A DNA stretch of 64,000 nucleotides from Dermanyssus gallinae (GCA_003439945.1 QVRM01005604.1:1-64000), one strand, 5' to 3'. Positions 33,020 through 44,110 are shown, numbered from the stretch's first letter. Numbers and translations are program-made. Notes: a model not told the origin generated them from the letters alone.

Positions 33020-35290
33020 GACTCGAAAGGCCCTCGCGGGGGCAATGCTGCCTCGGGCACTGCTAGGGGCAGAATGATCGTGGTCGATGCGTAGACGGCC
33101 GCCGCTATGGGTGGAGTACGCACGGACGAAATGCCGGTGATGCTTCGGCGTTGAAGGCGGTGTTCGAGCGGACCATGGCCACGACAATGGCAATAATGGC
33201 AATTGGCCAGTTTGCTGGCCGAGCAGGTGGAGGACCTCTACCCTCTGGACTCGACTCTGCCCGAGGTCCGGACACTGCCCGAGGTCCGGACACTGTCCGG
33301 GTCCGACCTCTGCCCGCGGCCGGTACGACCTTCAAGTGCCAACACTGCCCACCACATATGGCTTTGTTACTGTACGTCTGGCCGGACTAGCTGTCTTCAA
33401 AGATGATCCTTTATTTGTTTCACTCTCTTTGTCGAGTTCTCTCTCTCTTTCTGTCTGTGTGCCCCCAACGTGTCATTTCCTAGGTTTACACCCGTTTATT
33501 ATTCATGATACTCTATCGATTTAACAACAACTACTCGACGCGGTCTTTGCTTTCGTGCTTTGTATTCTCCTTTCTCTTGCTGCCAGTTTGCGGTCGCTCG
33601 TCGATAACTGTAGGCCGCCGCTGTTCTTGCTGAAGCCGGGCGGCGAGCTCTCTCATTGACGTCACATCATCTCACCTCGGGACGTTCTGGTCGTATCTAT
33701 AATGAATATAATACATACACATAAGATAATACGAGCAGCAACGCCGTGAAGCATTATATATATGCTTCTAAATTATAATACAATTTAACTCATATAATAC
33801 ATAATATTGTACACACATGCACGCCGTTTTTTGCTGTTTTCAAAGTTTTTTTACTCTTATTTATTTTTATAAAAATATCTAACCGACGTTGACTTCAGCA
33901 AACTGTCTACGTCGTCCTACCATCCAATCAAAAAAATAAAGTGCAGTAACGTATGTTAAGATAGAGCAAACAACACCGCTGCGTAGCGTAATACCGGAAA
34001 GAACGTCGATATACTGGGCTGGGAACACGATTTACAGAAACTAGTAACACGCGAACTGCTTGCTCATGGCAACATTCAACTATGCCCGTGCGTGATCATT
34101 GTGAACATCGACAAAACGATAAATGTATTTTCCTAATGCATGTAGGATATCTGACTGCTCCAGCTCACGCATGGCTTCTAACGTCTTTATTTTCATAGAA
34201 TATGTTCGAATGAAATGTAGGCACGCTAAACGTTTATCCTTACTCGTATTTATCCCATGTATCAGTGGGGTACCACCGATCACTAGTCACACATTACGGT
34301 TGTCGTCGCCAGTATATAGATAGGCAGAAAGTAACGTTCTACGCACACTTTAAAAGAAGATTTATGTTACACGGGTATGTCACACGAAATGGGGGTCGCT
34401 GGAACAATAACCCCGCTAAATAGATGGCAAATCTCAAATAAAGGTCGCCCTACTTTGGCCAAGTGATTGGAAAAACTATGACTATGAAATAGGCCTGTCA
34501 TCCAGGTGTATCCTGGTGGCGAGCTTCGGGAATAGCTTGCTCGTCGATACCATATTCGAAATCGCTACGGTCCGACCTGAAATCAGTACTCAGATATGTC
34601 CACTACATTATTCACAATCAACCAAGATACCTGGACAAAAAAAGAAGGACCGGACAAAGCAGCTGTTGTGGTTCGATCTTGTTCTGTGGTGGTATACTAT
34701 ATATATTCATCAGTCGTTCGCGTAAACTTTGTACAAACATGCTATTACTTCGGCAGGTATTGTATATAGATCTGTATGAACTACGAATATTCTAAACGCC
34801 AAGACATTCCCGCAATATTGCAAAAGCAGAAGAAATAGAAGGTGACATTTTAAAAACTCGTACGCTAGAGTCCAGGAGTAGCTCATCAAAAATATTCGCA
34901 TAGAAACTCAATGAATTGCTTAGGTTACGTATGCTTACCACTCTTTGTGCTTTGTGTGAACAAAAGCGTGCTCACTGGCACAGACTTAGCATCACCAAAA
35001 ATTGTGAATTCTGACTTTACTTTTATTTATTACAGAGAAACAGTTAACGAGTCATATGGTATTTGATTGATATATCTACAGTACAATATATCTACTATCT
35101 AGTCTATATACCTATGGCCCTAATAATGCAAAAACCTGCCGGTAAGAAAGGAATTATTTATCTATTTTTTTGCGGTTAGGAGACCTCCAAGTTTGTGGTT
35201 ACTAGTGTATCACTTTTCTACAACGATAAATGCCCGTTTTCTAAGGACTGCTCCGAATAACAACATTAGATGCGGGGTAAAACATCTAAA
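33020..35290. other. No recognisable gene
   Basis: 33.02-33.40 kb is GC-rich and holds a short direct repeat (CTGCCCGAGGTCCGGACA at about 33268 and 33288). The remainder is AT-rich with short frames and no motif. Confidence 0.4.
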
Positions 35291-35295
35291 GCTGT

Positions 35296-35747
35296 GAAGA
35301 AAACTATAAGTCCGCTAAATATATGTTTAGATTTGCAGTATACTATTATCTTTCTGTCTCTATCTCTCTCTCTCTCGCTCTCTCTATTTATATATATATA
35401 TTATGAGCAAGCACTTATCAGTGCACCAGGGGACTAGCAATCCACTGTTAAATAATTTCTGCTGCAATTTGTACGTTGGCGAGTTACCTAATTGTGAAGT
35501 GACTAACCAAAGGGTGTTAATGGCGCGACCTATACGAGTCCTAAGGAAAAGGTGTTTACGACTATAAGTTTGTGAAGTTGCGCCTTTCTTAAACTATGGA
35601 GATTCCACTTAGCTCAGCCGTCAGTACAGAGAGTGTCGGAATTTCCTTCCACCGTCAGAAAAACAGTGCACACTGCTTTCCAGAATTAGTCGTTTCTGTG
35701 TGCCCTCTATTGCCAACTATTTTAGATTTGTCTATGCAGTTTAGTAG
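35296..35747 (+). repeat. Dispersed duplication, copy 1 (intron of the RD-rich gene)
   Basis: It shares long near-identical blocks with 37242-37862 in the same orientation, for example GGACTAGCAATCCACTGTTA, GTTAATGGCGCGACCTATAC and TGGAGATTCCACTTAGC. It contains TC and TA simple repeats at 35350-35400. It ends exactly at GCAGTTTAGTAG, where the RD-rich exon begins, so it supplies the 3' splice site region of that exon. Compared with copy 2 it lacks a block of about 155 bases. Confidence 0.9.
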
Positions 35748-36235
35748 GACGTCCCGTCGCGGAAAGCGAGCGGAAACGCCAATGTGCCGTTGACAACCAC
35801 ACAGATGGCGGCGGTGGCGGCGGCGGCGCTAATGATGAACAGACATCGCCTAAGGAGCAGAAGGTTGTTGAAGAAGATAAAGAAAACAGGAAACGAAGAA
35901 GAAAAGACAGAAGCGTCAGCAGCGATGCCGACAAAGATCATCGGGCAGCTGACCGGAGACGCGATAGAAAGCGGACAGATCGGAGGCCGCGATCGTCGGA
36001 CCGTCAAGATGGTCACGGCTCAGACCGTCGACGCGAGAGGCGCCGTCAGTACGCCGAGAAGCACGTCGACAGCCGGGTCAAGGAAGCGGACCAACTGCAC
36101 GACGCAAGAAACAAAAAGGATGCGCGAAACAATCACCGATCAGACCGGCGACCGTCCGATAAGCGCTGTACCGCCGACGATGGTGGTACGTACGCAGGAG
36201 CGAAACGACGCGACAGACGCCGAAGCACTAGCTAA
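35740..36235 (+). CDS. Exon coding for an Arg/Asp-rich (RD/RS-like) protein segment
   Basis: After the acceptor TCTATGCAG (35739), or the alternative TTTAGTAG (35747), a 164-codon frame runs to a TAA at 36233. In order it has a short basic start (GRPVAESERKRQ), a poly-Gly run (GGGGGGGAND), a charged stretch (KEQKVVEEDKENRKRRRKDR), dense RD/DR dipeptides (DRRRDRKRTDRRPRSSDR, SDRRRERRR) and a basic tail KRRDRRRSTS. RD/RS tails are common in splicing and RNA-processing proteins acting in the nucleus. The exact family is not recognisable from the tail alone. The GC-rich, repeat-free codons contrast with neighbours. A possible donor (GGTG/GTACGT, about 36186) means the exon may end earlier. It converges with the minus-strand AK3 exon about 830 bases away. 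Confidence 0.6.
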
Positions 36236-37064
36236 GTGCCGTGAGGCTACATGAGGTGAGAGCTTCACACCACCACCGTCAGTGATCTCCTCTCGCAGCG
36301 TTAGCGGGTTATCAATATCCGTCAACTCAACTTGCCGCATGCTATTATACAAGCGGGATACAAGTTAAGCAAGTCGACTCACGCAGGGATCAGTATGAAA
36401 AGTTTCAATCGCGCGTAGAATCAACCGAACGGTGTAATCATCGGTGTAAACTGCAATCGAACGCGTGCCGGTAGCTATTGTGGCATAGAGGTTTACGTCC
36501 ATGTTATTGGTGTCGGCATGCTTGGGCATTCGGTTGGTTGGAAATCATTGTCAACTTTGCAGTGCATCCTTGAGTCGCATAAGATCCCTGCATACTTGCA
36601 GATGTGTGTAAAATGTACGTATTGAGGACATGTATGATTATTGTTTTCTCGGTTTAAATATTGTAAACAAATTAAAAGTTCAACTGTCAACTTTATTTGA
36701 ATTTACTTTTAACGTAAAGCAAAATGTAAGCGAACGAGAAGGAAACCCATTTAGACAATTCATTATAATTGAAACTTGCTTGAATACTTTCTCTCGAAGA
36801 TTCTGCTAGACAAAGGCCTTTTAGCAAACAGTTAGGTTCAAATTGCCTATACACGTATATCGCTTACGTTATTAAATATATGACAGCCATATAGCAAAAA
36901 TAAGTCATTTATTCAATTTCTGTCACATTAGCGAAACGCTGGCAACCGCCATGTAACAGGCCAAATACACGCAGACTTAATACTTCACAAAAACGATTGT
37001 TTATAAAATCATCTACTGCGTGGCAGGTAGCAGTAGACCGGATCAGCCGTATCTTCGGATCGGC
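36236..37064. other. Intergenic region between two convergent genes; AK3 3' UTR
   Basis: On the minus strand an AATAAA signal (complement of 36908-36913) lies about 150 bases after the AK3 stop, giving a likely poly-A site. Nothing else recognised. Confidence 0.5.
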
Positions 37065-37203
37065 TTACTCTTCGTTTACTGGTTTGCGTAAGGTGGCGAG
37101 GAACTTGTAAACGTTGGGATAGATCTCCTTTGATTTGGTGCCGGCGAACTCTTGAAGAATATTCTTGGACTTGTAGAAATTAAGGACCGGAGCCGTTTGA
37201 TTC
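37065..37203 (-). CDS. AK3: Adenylate kinase 3 (GTP:AMP phosphotransferase, mitochondrial), last exon
   Basis: A minus-strand acceptor TTTGTTCACAG (complement of 37204-37214) opens a frame reading NQTAPVLNFYKSKN, ILQEFAGTKSKEIYPNVY, KFLATLRKPVNEE and stop (complement of 37065-37067). This matches the end of animal AK3, whose C-terminus reads TKPVLEYY, GVLETFSGT, IWPYVYAFLQ. The shared pattern is T-x-PVL-x2-Y, L-x2-F-x-GT and P-x-VY-x-FL. AK3 moves phosphate between GTP and AMP in the mitochondrial matrix, recycling AMP and the GTP made by the citric acid cycle. The fragment covers the final helices after the lid domain. The P-loop, lid and earlier exons are not visible upstream within the window, which implies long introns. 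The exon starts after one base of a split codon. Confidence 0.8.
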
Positions 37204-37241
37204 CTGTGAACAAAATGCCCAAAAATTATATGGCTTCCTGT

Positions 37242-37305
37242 GAAGGAAACTATAAATCCACTAAAGATATGTTTAGATTTGCAGTATACTATTCGCTCTC
37301 TCTCT

Positions 37306-37354
<49 letters not shown>

Positions 37355-37862
37355 TATTATGAGCAATCATATATCAGTGCACAAGGGGACTAGCAATCCA
37401 CTGTTAAATAATTTCTGCTAAATTCTGTACGTTGGCGAGTTACCTAATTGTGAAGTGAGCGAATTACTGTTCCTTACACAGTGTACCGCTGTCTCCACGT
37501 TCTGCCATAGCTTGGCGCGTTTAGTAGGAAGGTGTAATACGGAGAACTCTTTTTTTTATGTATTTATATCGTTCGTCGGCTAACGCAATCAATTGTGTTC
37601 TCTGTGCTCAGGCTAACCAAAGGGTGTTAATGGCGCGACCTATACGAGGCCTAAGGAAAAGGTGTCTCCGACTATAAGTTTATGAAGTTGCGCTTTTCTA
37701 AAACTATGGAGATTCCACTTAGCATCGTCAATACAGAGAGTGTCGGAATGTCTGAATTTCCTTCCACCGTCAGAAAAACAGTGCACACTGCTTTCTAGAA
37801 TTTGTCGTTTCTGTGTGCCCTCTATTGCCAATTATTTTAGATTTGTCTAGGCAGTTTAGTAG
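37242..37862 (+). repeat. Dispersed duplication, copy 2 (in the AK3 intron)
   Basis: Second copy of 35296-35747, lying antisense inside the last AK3 intron. It carries a larger TA array (37310-37358) and an extra block at about 37455-37611. That block begins GTGAGC and ends in a pyrimidine-rich TTGTGTTCTCTGTGCTCAG, like an intron. The block is absent in copy 1, although the copy 1 junction keeps three extra bases (TGA) and so is not an exact splice. The copies diverge only slightly, so the duplication is fairly recent. Confidence 0.85.
37310..37358. repeat. (TA)n microsatellite
   Basis: 49 bases of TA preceded by TCTCTCTCTCT. Confidence 0.95.
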
Positions 37863-37864
37863 TC

Positions 37865-38580
37865 ATTCTTGCTCACTTCGCCATCGATCATTTATTTCCT
37901 TTCACTTAATCCAAATCGATCGTTTTTAACAATTATTTGTGCTAAGACATTACTTCTTTTTTTTTTCTACGGTCGATGTTTCGTCGAGTCAAAGTCGTTA
38001 GCTATTCATCAAGACCCGCAGTGCTTGGATCGTTCGCCTCAAGCTGACGCACCATAAACGCATTCAAGTAAATGCTGCGCAGCATGGAAAGAAAAGGCGT
38101 ATAGTCATTGCTTGCGTAGCTGGTTAAATATATGGTTACATACCCAAAATCTCTGACGTTTGGTTCGGCGCGCGCTATGTATAAGATGTGTTGTCGTTAC
38201 GTTTAGAGTTTTAGTTCTAAGCGGTACGATTGTCGCCGAACTATCCGGTAGAAATGCGCCGGGAGGCATCAGGCTGTTAGTGTTATAGAATCCATCCAGT
38301 GTGTTTTAGCTGAAAGTTCTCCGGGGTCTTCGATACTCGAAAGAACTAGTTTGGAAATATGCGAATTTCGCAATTTGAATTGCCCATCCGATTCTTGGCG
38401 CGTTTGGAAGACGGTTGGACTTACGGCGATGTTGGAAATTTGAAAGCTTTGTTAAATTACGTATACGTGTCAATTACGTGAGTTGTTGGAATGTACTATG
38501 ATACATCATCATTGCTTATGTGCGGCCGTGTTCAAAAAGAGACTTGAAGTCAAAAGGGTCGACAAGAATTAGTGTCCTTC
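37865..38580. other. No recognisable feature
   Basis: A plus-strand frame at about 38255-38445 (reading SVIESIQCVLAESSPG) looks mildly protein-like but has no start, splice pair or family motif. Confidence 0.4.
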
Positions 38581-38583
38581 ATA

Positions 38584-38595
38584 TGTATATATATA

Positions 38596-38646
<51 letters not shown>

Positions 38647-38747
38647 CATCACAATATTTTCTATATATATATAAGGCAAGCACTGCCGAGTGTGCAAACG
38701 TATTGTAAATGATTAATAAATCATCACAATATTTTCTATATATATAT
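38584..38747. repeat. (TA)n arrays with the 66-bp module (sense)
   Basis: TA array 38584-38642, then AAATCATCACAATATTTTCTA, a short TA run, the full module AAGGCAAGCACTGCCGAGTG to ACAATATTTTCTA (about 38673-38740), then TA again. The last 21 bases of the module are thus repeated on both sides of a TA run. Confidence 0.9.
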
Positions 38748-39227
38748 GCCAGTAAGAAGAATGATAAATATAAGATAAATATAATTATGCACTTCTATAC
38801 ATGGATGTATGCATATATGAATTTAAAACAAAAATATCTACATTTGTGGAAAGAATATGCATGATATAGTTTGGCCATGGTATTCGTAGACAGTCGTTTG
38901 GCTAAACTTTTTATAGTTTTATAACAAATAGCTCAGTAGAAGGCAAACAGGGTGTGCTAAAACACAGTCTGAAGCAGGCCTGCTTCTGCGTGATCATTGG
39001 CGGCGCATGGAGAGGACCAACGAAATTTTCACGCATTTTAAGGTGACACCGAGTGCGAAAGATGCCTGTCTCTCGATGTGTATGCATTGCCCGTTGTGCA
39101 AAACCTGCCCTTGGCGCTCAAGATGTCTGTATAGAGAGAGAGAGAGATAGCGCGGAAACCGGAGCGAAATTCCTCGGACCAGCTGCAACTGACGCAGCCA
39201 CCGTTCTGAAGAACCGCACACTATCGA

Positions 39228-39425
39228 GATGTTGTTGCTGTTGTTGTCGTTGCTGTTGTTGTTGTTGTTGTTGTTGTTGTTGTCGTTGCTGTTGTTGTTG
39301 TTGTTGTTGTTGTTGTCGTTGCTGTTGTTGTTGTTGTCGTTGTCGCTGTTGTTGTTGTTGTTGTTGTCGTTGTCGCTGTTGTTGTTGTTGCTGTTGTTGT
39401 CGCCGTTATCATCATTGTCGTTGCC
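39228..39425. repeat. (TTG/GTC)n trinucleotide field
   Basis: About 200 bases of TTG with regular GTCGTTGCTG interruptions, giving a higher-order period of roughly 48 bases. Confidence 0.9.
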
Positions 39426-39429
39426 GTCG

Positions 39430-40440
39430 TCGTAGACGCAGCCCGGTTTCAGGCGTGGCAGCTAAAACTCGGCAGCAATTAATGAAGGTTGAACTTTAGG
39501 CTGAAGTTCTGAAGGCTGTCCTGTCGGCCAGAACGCTCCCACCGCGGCCGCCACCCCCAAAAACGATACTGTCCATCGTCGCTGTGGCACTCTAAGGTGG
39601 CAGCCGCATTTTTACCGCAATGGCAGCAGCAGCACGGTCCTGACCTCGTGCGATCGAGCGCGTGTGTTTGTCCTGACAGTTGATGCTCGCTCGCGGGACA
39701 ATTGCGCCCGTGCCGAGGGCGTGTTCGACGTCACGCGACCCCCATCTCGGTACCGCCAGACCTCTCAGCAGATATGGTTCGCTCTGCGCAGAGACCGTCG
39801 CGAAACCTTCGTTGCCGGGATATATATATATATACATATGAATTACGGCGTACCATGTAGTTATGTTATAACGCAGCTATATCATAACAGAACATGCTCG
39901 CTAAGTAAGATAAAGAATGGCGATGTCAAATTTTCATGACTTTTAAGTATTTTTTAAGAAGTGTATTTAAAGTCGCTGGGTAGACTTTTTAATCTTCAAA
40001 TATGTTATATTAATGTTTTGCCTACGTGGCCAGCCTCTATGTAGACAAATCATTGATGTGTTGTTTCGTGCAAAGGCTATTATTATATTGATCGAACGCG
40101 GAGTTAATAGGTGGAGGAATATTCGCTATTTGTCGCAAGTATCTATCTGGTATTCCTCCTACCATTTTTTTGTGTTTCGGATTTTAGTGCCTCCAGATCG
40201 GAGAACGATTTACATGCTTCATAGGTACAAATTATGTATAAAAGCGAACGCACACGTCGGGTTTTATTCGGGTAACACAGCAAAATAAAGTTTTTACTAG
40301 TTGTAATAACTAGTTTGGTAATGTAATGAATTACGTCCGGGTTTGATGTCACGTAGATGCTTAAATCTTAGTGTAAAGGTTGTGTGTAGAGGTTGAGGCG
40401 GCAGTATCATATTACATATCATATTACACGTTGAAGTAAT
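39430..40440. other. No recognisable feature
   Basis: 39.45-39.82 kb is GC-rich without a credible frame; a short TA run sits at 39821-39837; the rest is AT-rich. Confidence 0.4.
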
Positions 40441-40442
40441 AT

Positions 40443-40611
40443 TAAAGAATGGTTCCAGCTCCTCGCCTCTTCCTGAGGCCATTTAGGTGAGAGGTTTTTA
40501 GTGGGTATTATGCCAACAACATCGGCATCGAGTCCCACACTACCCGCTCAGGGTGTGCGTAAACGCATTTTTCCCTCTCACCATTAAAAAAAAAAAAAAA
40601 AAAAAAAAAAG
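40443..40611 (+). mobile_element. 3' tail of an R1/LOA-like LINE with poly-A
   Basis: The segment GGTTCCAGCTCCTCGCCTCT to CCCTCTCACCATT ends in 25 A (about 40587-40611). Its sequence matches, base for base over most of its length, the reverse complement of 58503-58645, the 3' end of the LINE at 58.5-60.6 kb (shared GGGTATTATGCCAACAACAT and GGCATCGAGTC). It is therefore a severely 5'-truncated copy of that family, and the long pure A-tail marks it as recent. Confidence 0.9.
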
Positions 40612-40872
40612 TATCATATTACTAGTTGTATAATTATAATTAAGTGCACCGCGTTCTAGAGTAACACATTTAGCATAACATACCGTTTCCGATGTACCAC
40701 AGGGCAAAGCTCTTAACAGACTGTATGACAATGTAAGACTCTTTAGAATAAATTAGAATATAGAGCCTTCAGTCGTACGCATGCACAAGATATCGTACAT
40801 TAGGTAGAAAATACCTCTTTATGTTACGAAAAAGACGTCGTGAGTCGTGAAAAGCGGGGAAACATAATTTCC

Positions 40873-41430
40873 CTAGGGCTCTCTAGTCGACCATGTGGGG
40901 CATATGCGCTGGCTAGATCGTGGACTCGGATGTGCATAAAGGATATTTGTCCTAATAGCGGCATCTTCCATCAGAAGCCCGCACCGCCTGTCCCTTGCGA
41001 CAGCCATTCGCCTCTTCGACCTGACGATCGCCCCCGTAGCTTCATATGGAGTGGAGTTCATATGGGCGCACTTAACTTCCTGAAACCTCGACCAATTGAA
41101 TCAGATAAAAGCAGCCTTCCTGAAAAGGGCTCTGGGACTCCATATGCCAACGCGCAACCGCCTTATATTCCTACTAGCAGACTCGGAAAATGAGAGGCGA
41201 AATTTTCCGAACTCGACCCTAAATTCTTCAATACCGGAGCAAGGATACATGCGGAGCGGAAGGTGCCAGAGCGTAGCAACAGGCACGTGATAACACGATT
41301 TTGATCGTGCACGGCTTTCATCACATTTTATGTCAACGGGCTAAATTCCATGAACCATGTGAGACTTGTGTTTGCCGCCGCTGCGGTGAACTCTGCCGAA
41401 GAGAGACTCTCGGCGCGTCCCTTAGCACCT
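40873..41430 (+). pseudogene. APE-type LINE remnant, copy 1 (C-terminal part)
   Basis: The plus strand reads SLATAIRLFDLTIAPVASYG and VEFIWAHL, a stop, then IKAAFLKRALGLHMPTRNRL, and after a gap HGFHHILCQRAKFHEPC plus CVCRRCGELCRRE. The same order (IAPIATYG.IW, a KA.FLKRAL-like block, HGFHH, FHEP, Cys knuckle) recurs in the larger copy at 45.68-48.29 kb, so both belong to one family. I associate these blocks with arachnid LINEs, from memory. No RT core is left here. Confidence 0.75.
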
Positions 41431-41431
41431 C

Positions 41432-42060
41432 GATAGCATGAAATTATGTGCTAGACGCTTAGAAAAGCGCATTTCTACCACAGCTACAACACGCCGCTTC
41501 TTTAACACAACGTCATATGGCGCTCAACATCGCACGATTAAGTCGCATGACTTTGACAGCAGCCATACAAGTCGTGGCTAAACAGATTCCCTTGAACCTA
41601 AAAGCAAATAAACTAGCCTCAAGATAACAATCGATCCCGGGGATGCGGCGAATCAGCAGAATAGATTTCTCTAAACAAGCGGAGCCAACATAGCTTTTGT
41701 GAGGCATGTTTAAACGACCATATGAAATGGACCAACAGTCATATGTAAATGGCCTTAACTTTTGCAAAAACGCAACGCAACGCAGAGCAGCAATTCAATT
41801 TGTGTCATCAACTCGAACGTATTTAGGCTATTGCAGCCTCTGGACTTGTACCCTCTCAGGCTATCAATGTCGTGTGCAACAACAAAATATAATGCATACA
41901 TTTTATAAGCAATATATATATATATATATATATAACTATTTGTTTGTTGCTTCTCTCTATTAACACAATAACCGACTGCAAAAACCTCGCGCCAGAATTC
42001 TGAAATGTGCCGTAAAATGCGTATGTTAGAGAGCCGCACAATATAACCGCTACTACGGCT
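41432..42060. other. No recognisable gene
   Basis: Contains a short (TA)n at 41911-41933; otherwise nothing supported. Confidence 0.4.
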
Positions 42061-42062
42061 AC

Positions 42063-42177
42063 CTGAGAGAGAGCGTAATGAATGGGTTTGAGGTAGATCC
42101 GAACTTCGTTGCTATCGGATTCACCTTCCGAGTCAAAAGTCAGCTGTGAGCAGCCCACTTGGTACACGCCGTACTTA
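42063..42177 (-). CDS. Candidate internal coding exon, product unknown
   Basis: On the minus strand an acceptor CACTGTGCACAG is followed, after one base of a split codon, by 38 codons reading KYGVYQVGCSQLTFDSEGES, DSNEVRIYLKPIHYALSQ. It then reaches a possible donor CAG/GTAGCC (a weak donor; the frame stays open beyond it). Codon use is balanced, with synonymous choices typical of a conserved gene, and there are no simple repeats. I do not recognise the family. The acidic loop DSEGESDSNE next to a beta-strand-like VRIYLKPI suggests a folded domain with a surface loop. The AK3 gene lies on the same strand but these residues do not match AK3. Confidence 0.5.
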
Positions 42178-42363
42178 CTGTGCACAGTGTTTTAAGCTAA
42201 TTAGCGTCCTTCAAAAGAACATCATGGACTGAGGTGCCTTTTGGCGCAAAAAAGCGCTAGTCGAAGTGCTGCGGCATCACTCATTGTACGCTCACGTGAG
42301 ACGCGACTTGCTTGAAGTTTGCGGTACCCTGCTAGGACAGACGGTGGACGCAGCTTTGAACCG

Positions 42364-42441
42364 ATGGCCACTCTGACTAATTCGCCAGAGAAAAAAGCAC
42401 ACGCCGCTACGCTGAAAGAAAATCTCGCGGACACTGCGAAG
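42364..42441 (+). CDS. Candidate first coding exon, product unknown
   Basis: The ATG at 42364 in the context GAACCGATGG (good initiation context) opens MATLTNSPEKKAHAATLKEN and LADTAK up to a possible donor GCGAAG/GTACTC. Without splicing the frame ends 36 bases further on. It is helical and lysine/alanine-rich, with even codon use. It points away from the minus-strand exon at 42063-42177, with about 190 bases between, as in a divergent gene pair sharing a promoter. The family is not recognised. Confidence is limited by the weak donor and short length. Confidence 0.4.
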
Positions 42442-42444
42442 GTA

Positions 42445-43640
42445 CTCACTTACCTCGTAACGCCGGCAGGCAACTAGAATTGCTAGGCAAACAACTCGCA
42501 AAGCTTCCAGTTAGGGTTGCTAGGAGTCGTGTATGTTAGATACAAGGAACTGTGTGTGTTAGATAGGCTAAGTTTAGTTTTTATTCGAGTTTCTCGAGTT
42601 TCGACGTCTTTTTTTATGACCTTGAGCAAGTCGAACGTCCGTAAAGCAAATCCGACTTTCAAGGTAGCAAACAATACGCAACGAAGAACACACTACTCTA
42701 AGTGCAATCGCTCACTATGCAATTGCATTGCTTTGAAGCTGTTCAGCGTACTTTAGGCGTCGTCTATTGAGCGATTTGCCATAGCTAAATTTTCAGTCAC
42801 TTCCGCAGTTATTTCTGCGTACGCTGTTGAGCTCAAATATCGCATGGCATTGGCATGATGTATCGTATGAATCGTATGCGCTGAAGCTTGTTAAGGTCGC
42901 CTAGGACGTCTTCTAGGTGACGACTAGGCAAGACACAATAGGTCACTACAGTGGCAAGCATGATAAGCTTTTTCGCATCTCGTCTACGTTGAAGGCAAAT
43001 ATTTCACGACAACAAATTTACTCTAGTAACGCAACGATATTGCAGATTGCAGAGATACATAATAAACAACATCAACATCCTACAGTGAAACGCATGTGTG
43101 GTTGTGTAAGACGGACACTGTCCTGCCTAGACGGTTAGCATCAATGCTGAGAGCTGCTGTCTCTGTGACCCGCTGGACGACAAAGCTTCGTTGTTCGTGG
43201 TCCTGCTGTTGTCCTGTTGTCCTCCCTGTAGCACTAGGGGCAGAAATAGCCCACGCTACATGTAGGATGGGCAGGTAGAAACGAGCGGAAGAGAACCAAG
43301 GAACGAACGAGAAGGACTAAAGCTGCAGTGCTGGTGGCAGCAGCAGCAGCGACAATAACGTATGATAGCGCGGACTCCACTGTGGCCCTTCCGAGCGTGG
43401 CCTTTGTAGCAAGCCGGCAGATGGGCAAGCGAGCAGTGTATCTGTTTGTCTGTCTATGCAGGTCCGCCTTTGTGTGTCTGTGCGCCAGGTGGGCTATGGG
43501 CGGAGCCGCCCCTGGCCTGGCCAGGTGGCGGACTGGCCCTGGGCCCTCACTACGAGGGATTAAGCAGAGACATGCACGATCTAGATGAGGAAAGGGATGT
43601 ACTTGGGGTTGCAGCAGCTTGCTGTCTGGCTTCACCGGCG
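42445..43640. other. No recognisable gene
   Basis: 43.10-43.64 kb is GC-rich with open frames on both strands and could hold a promoter or exon, but no motif or splice pair convinces me. Confidence 0.35.
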
Positions 43641-43654
43641 GCGAACGACAAAGA

Positions 43655-44110
43655 CGTAGCAACAACAACAATAATAACAATGACACCGACGACGACGACG
43701 AAGATGCTGCAGCAACAACAACAACAACAACAACAACAAAGCAGACACCAACCATAACAGCATCAGCAGCAGCGACAACACCAACAACATCGATACAAAT
43801 TGCAGCAATAGCAATAACAAAGACAATAACAACAAAGACAGCACAAACGATAACAGAGGCGATAATAACAACAACAACAAATGAGAGCAACAACAACAAC
43901 TAAAAAGTAAAGTTTTTTTTACTACTACTACTACTTCTACTAGAAATACAACAAATACGACACCGACAACAAGTACGACACCGACTATAACAGCAGCAGC
44001 GACAACAACAACAACAACAACAAGGAGAAAAAAAAGCAACAACAACAATACAACGGCAACGACAACAATACAACAGCAATAACAATAATTCATCAGGAAC
44101 AACAACAGCA
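43655..44110. repeat. (CAA)n trinucleotide field
   Basis: About 450 bases of CAA, AAT, GAC and ACT triplets, broken by a T-tract and ACTACTACT at 43910-43940. Confidence 0.9.

Noticed and set aside
37455..37611. Calling the extra block in the duplicated segment a true intron
   Set aside because: The ends look like GT-AG splice sites, but the shorter copy keeps three extra bases, so exact splicing is not supported.
43234..43899. 221-codon minus-strand frame
   Set aside because: Its first half is a Val/Ala run from the CAA field and the rest is GC-rich filler with no motif; the opposite strand is equally open.
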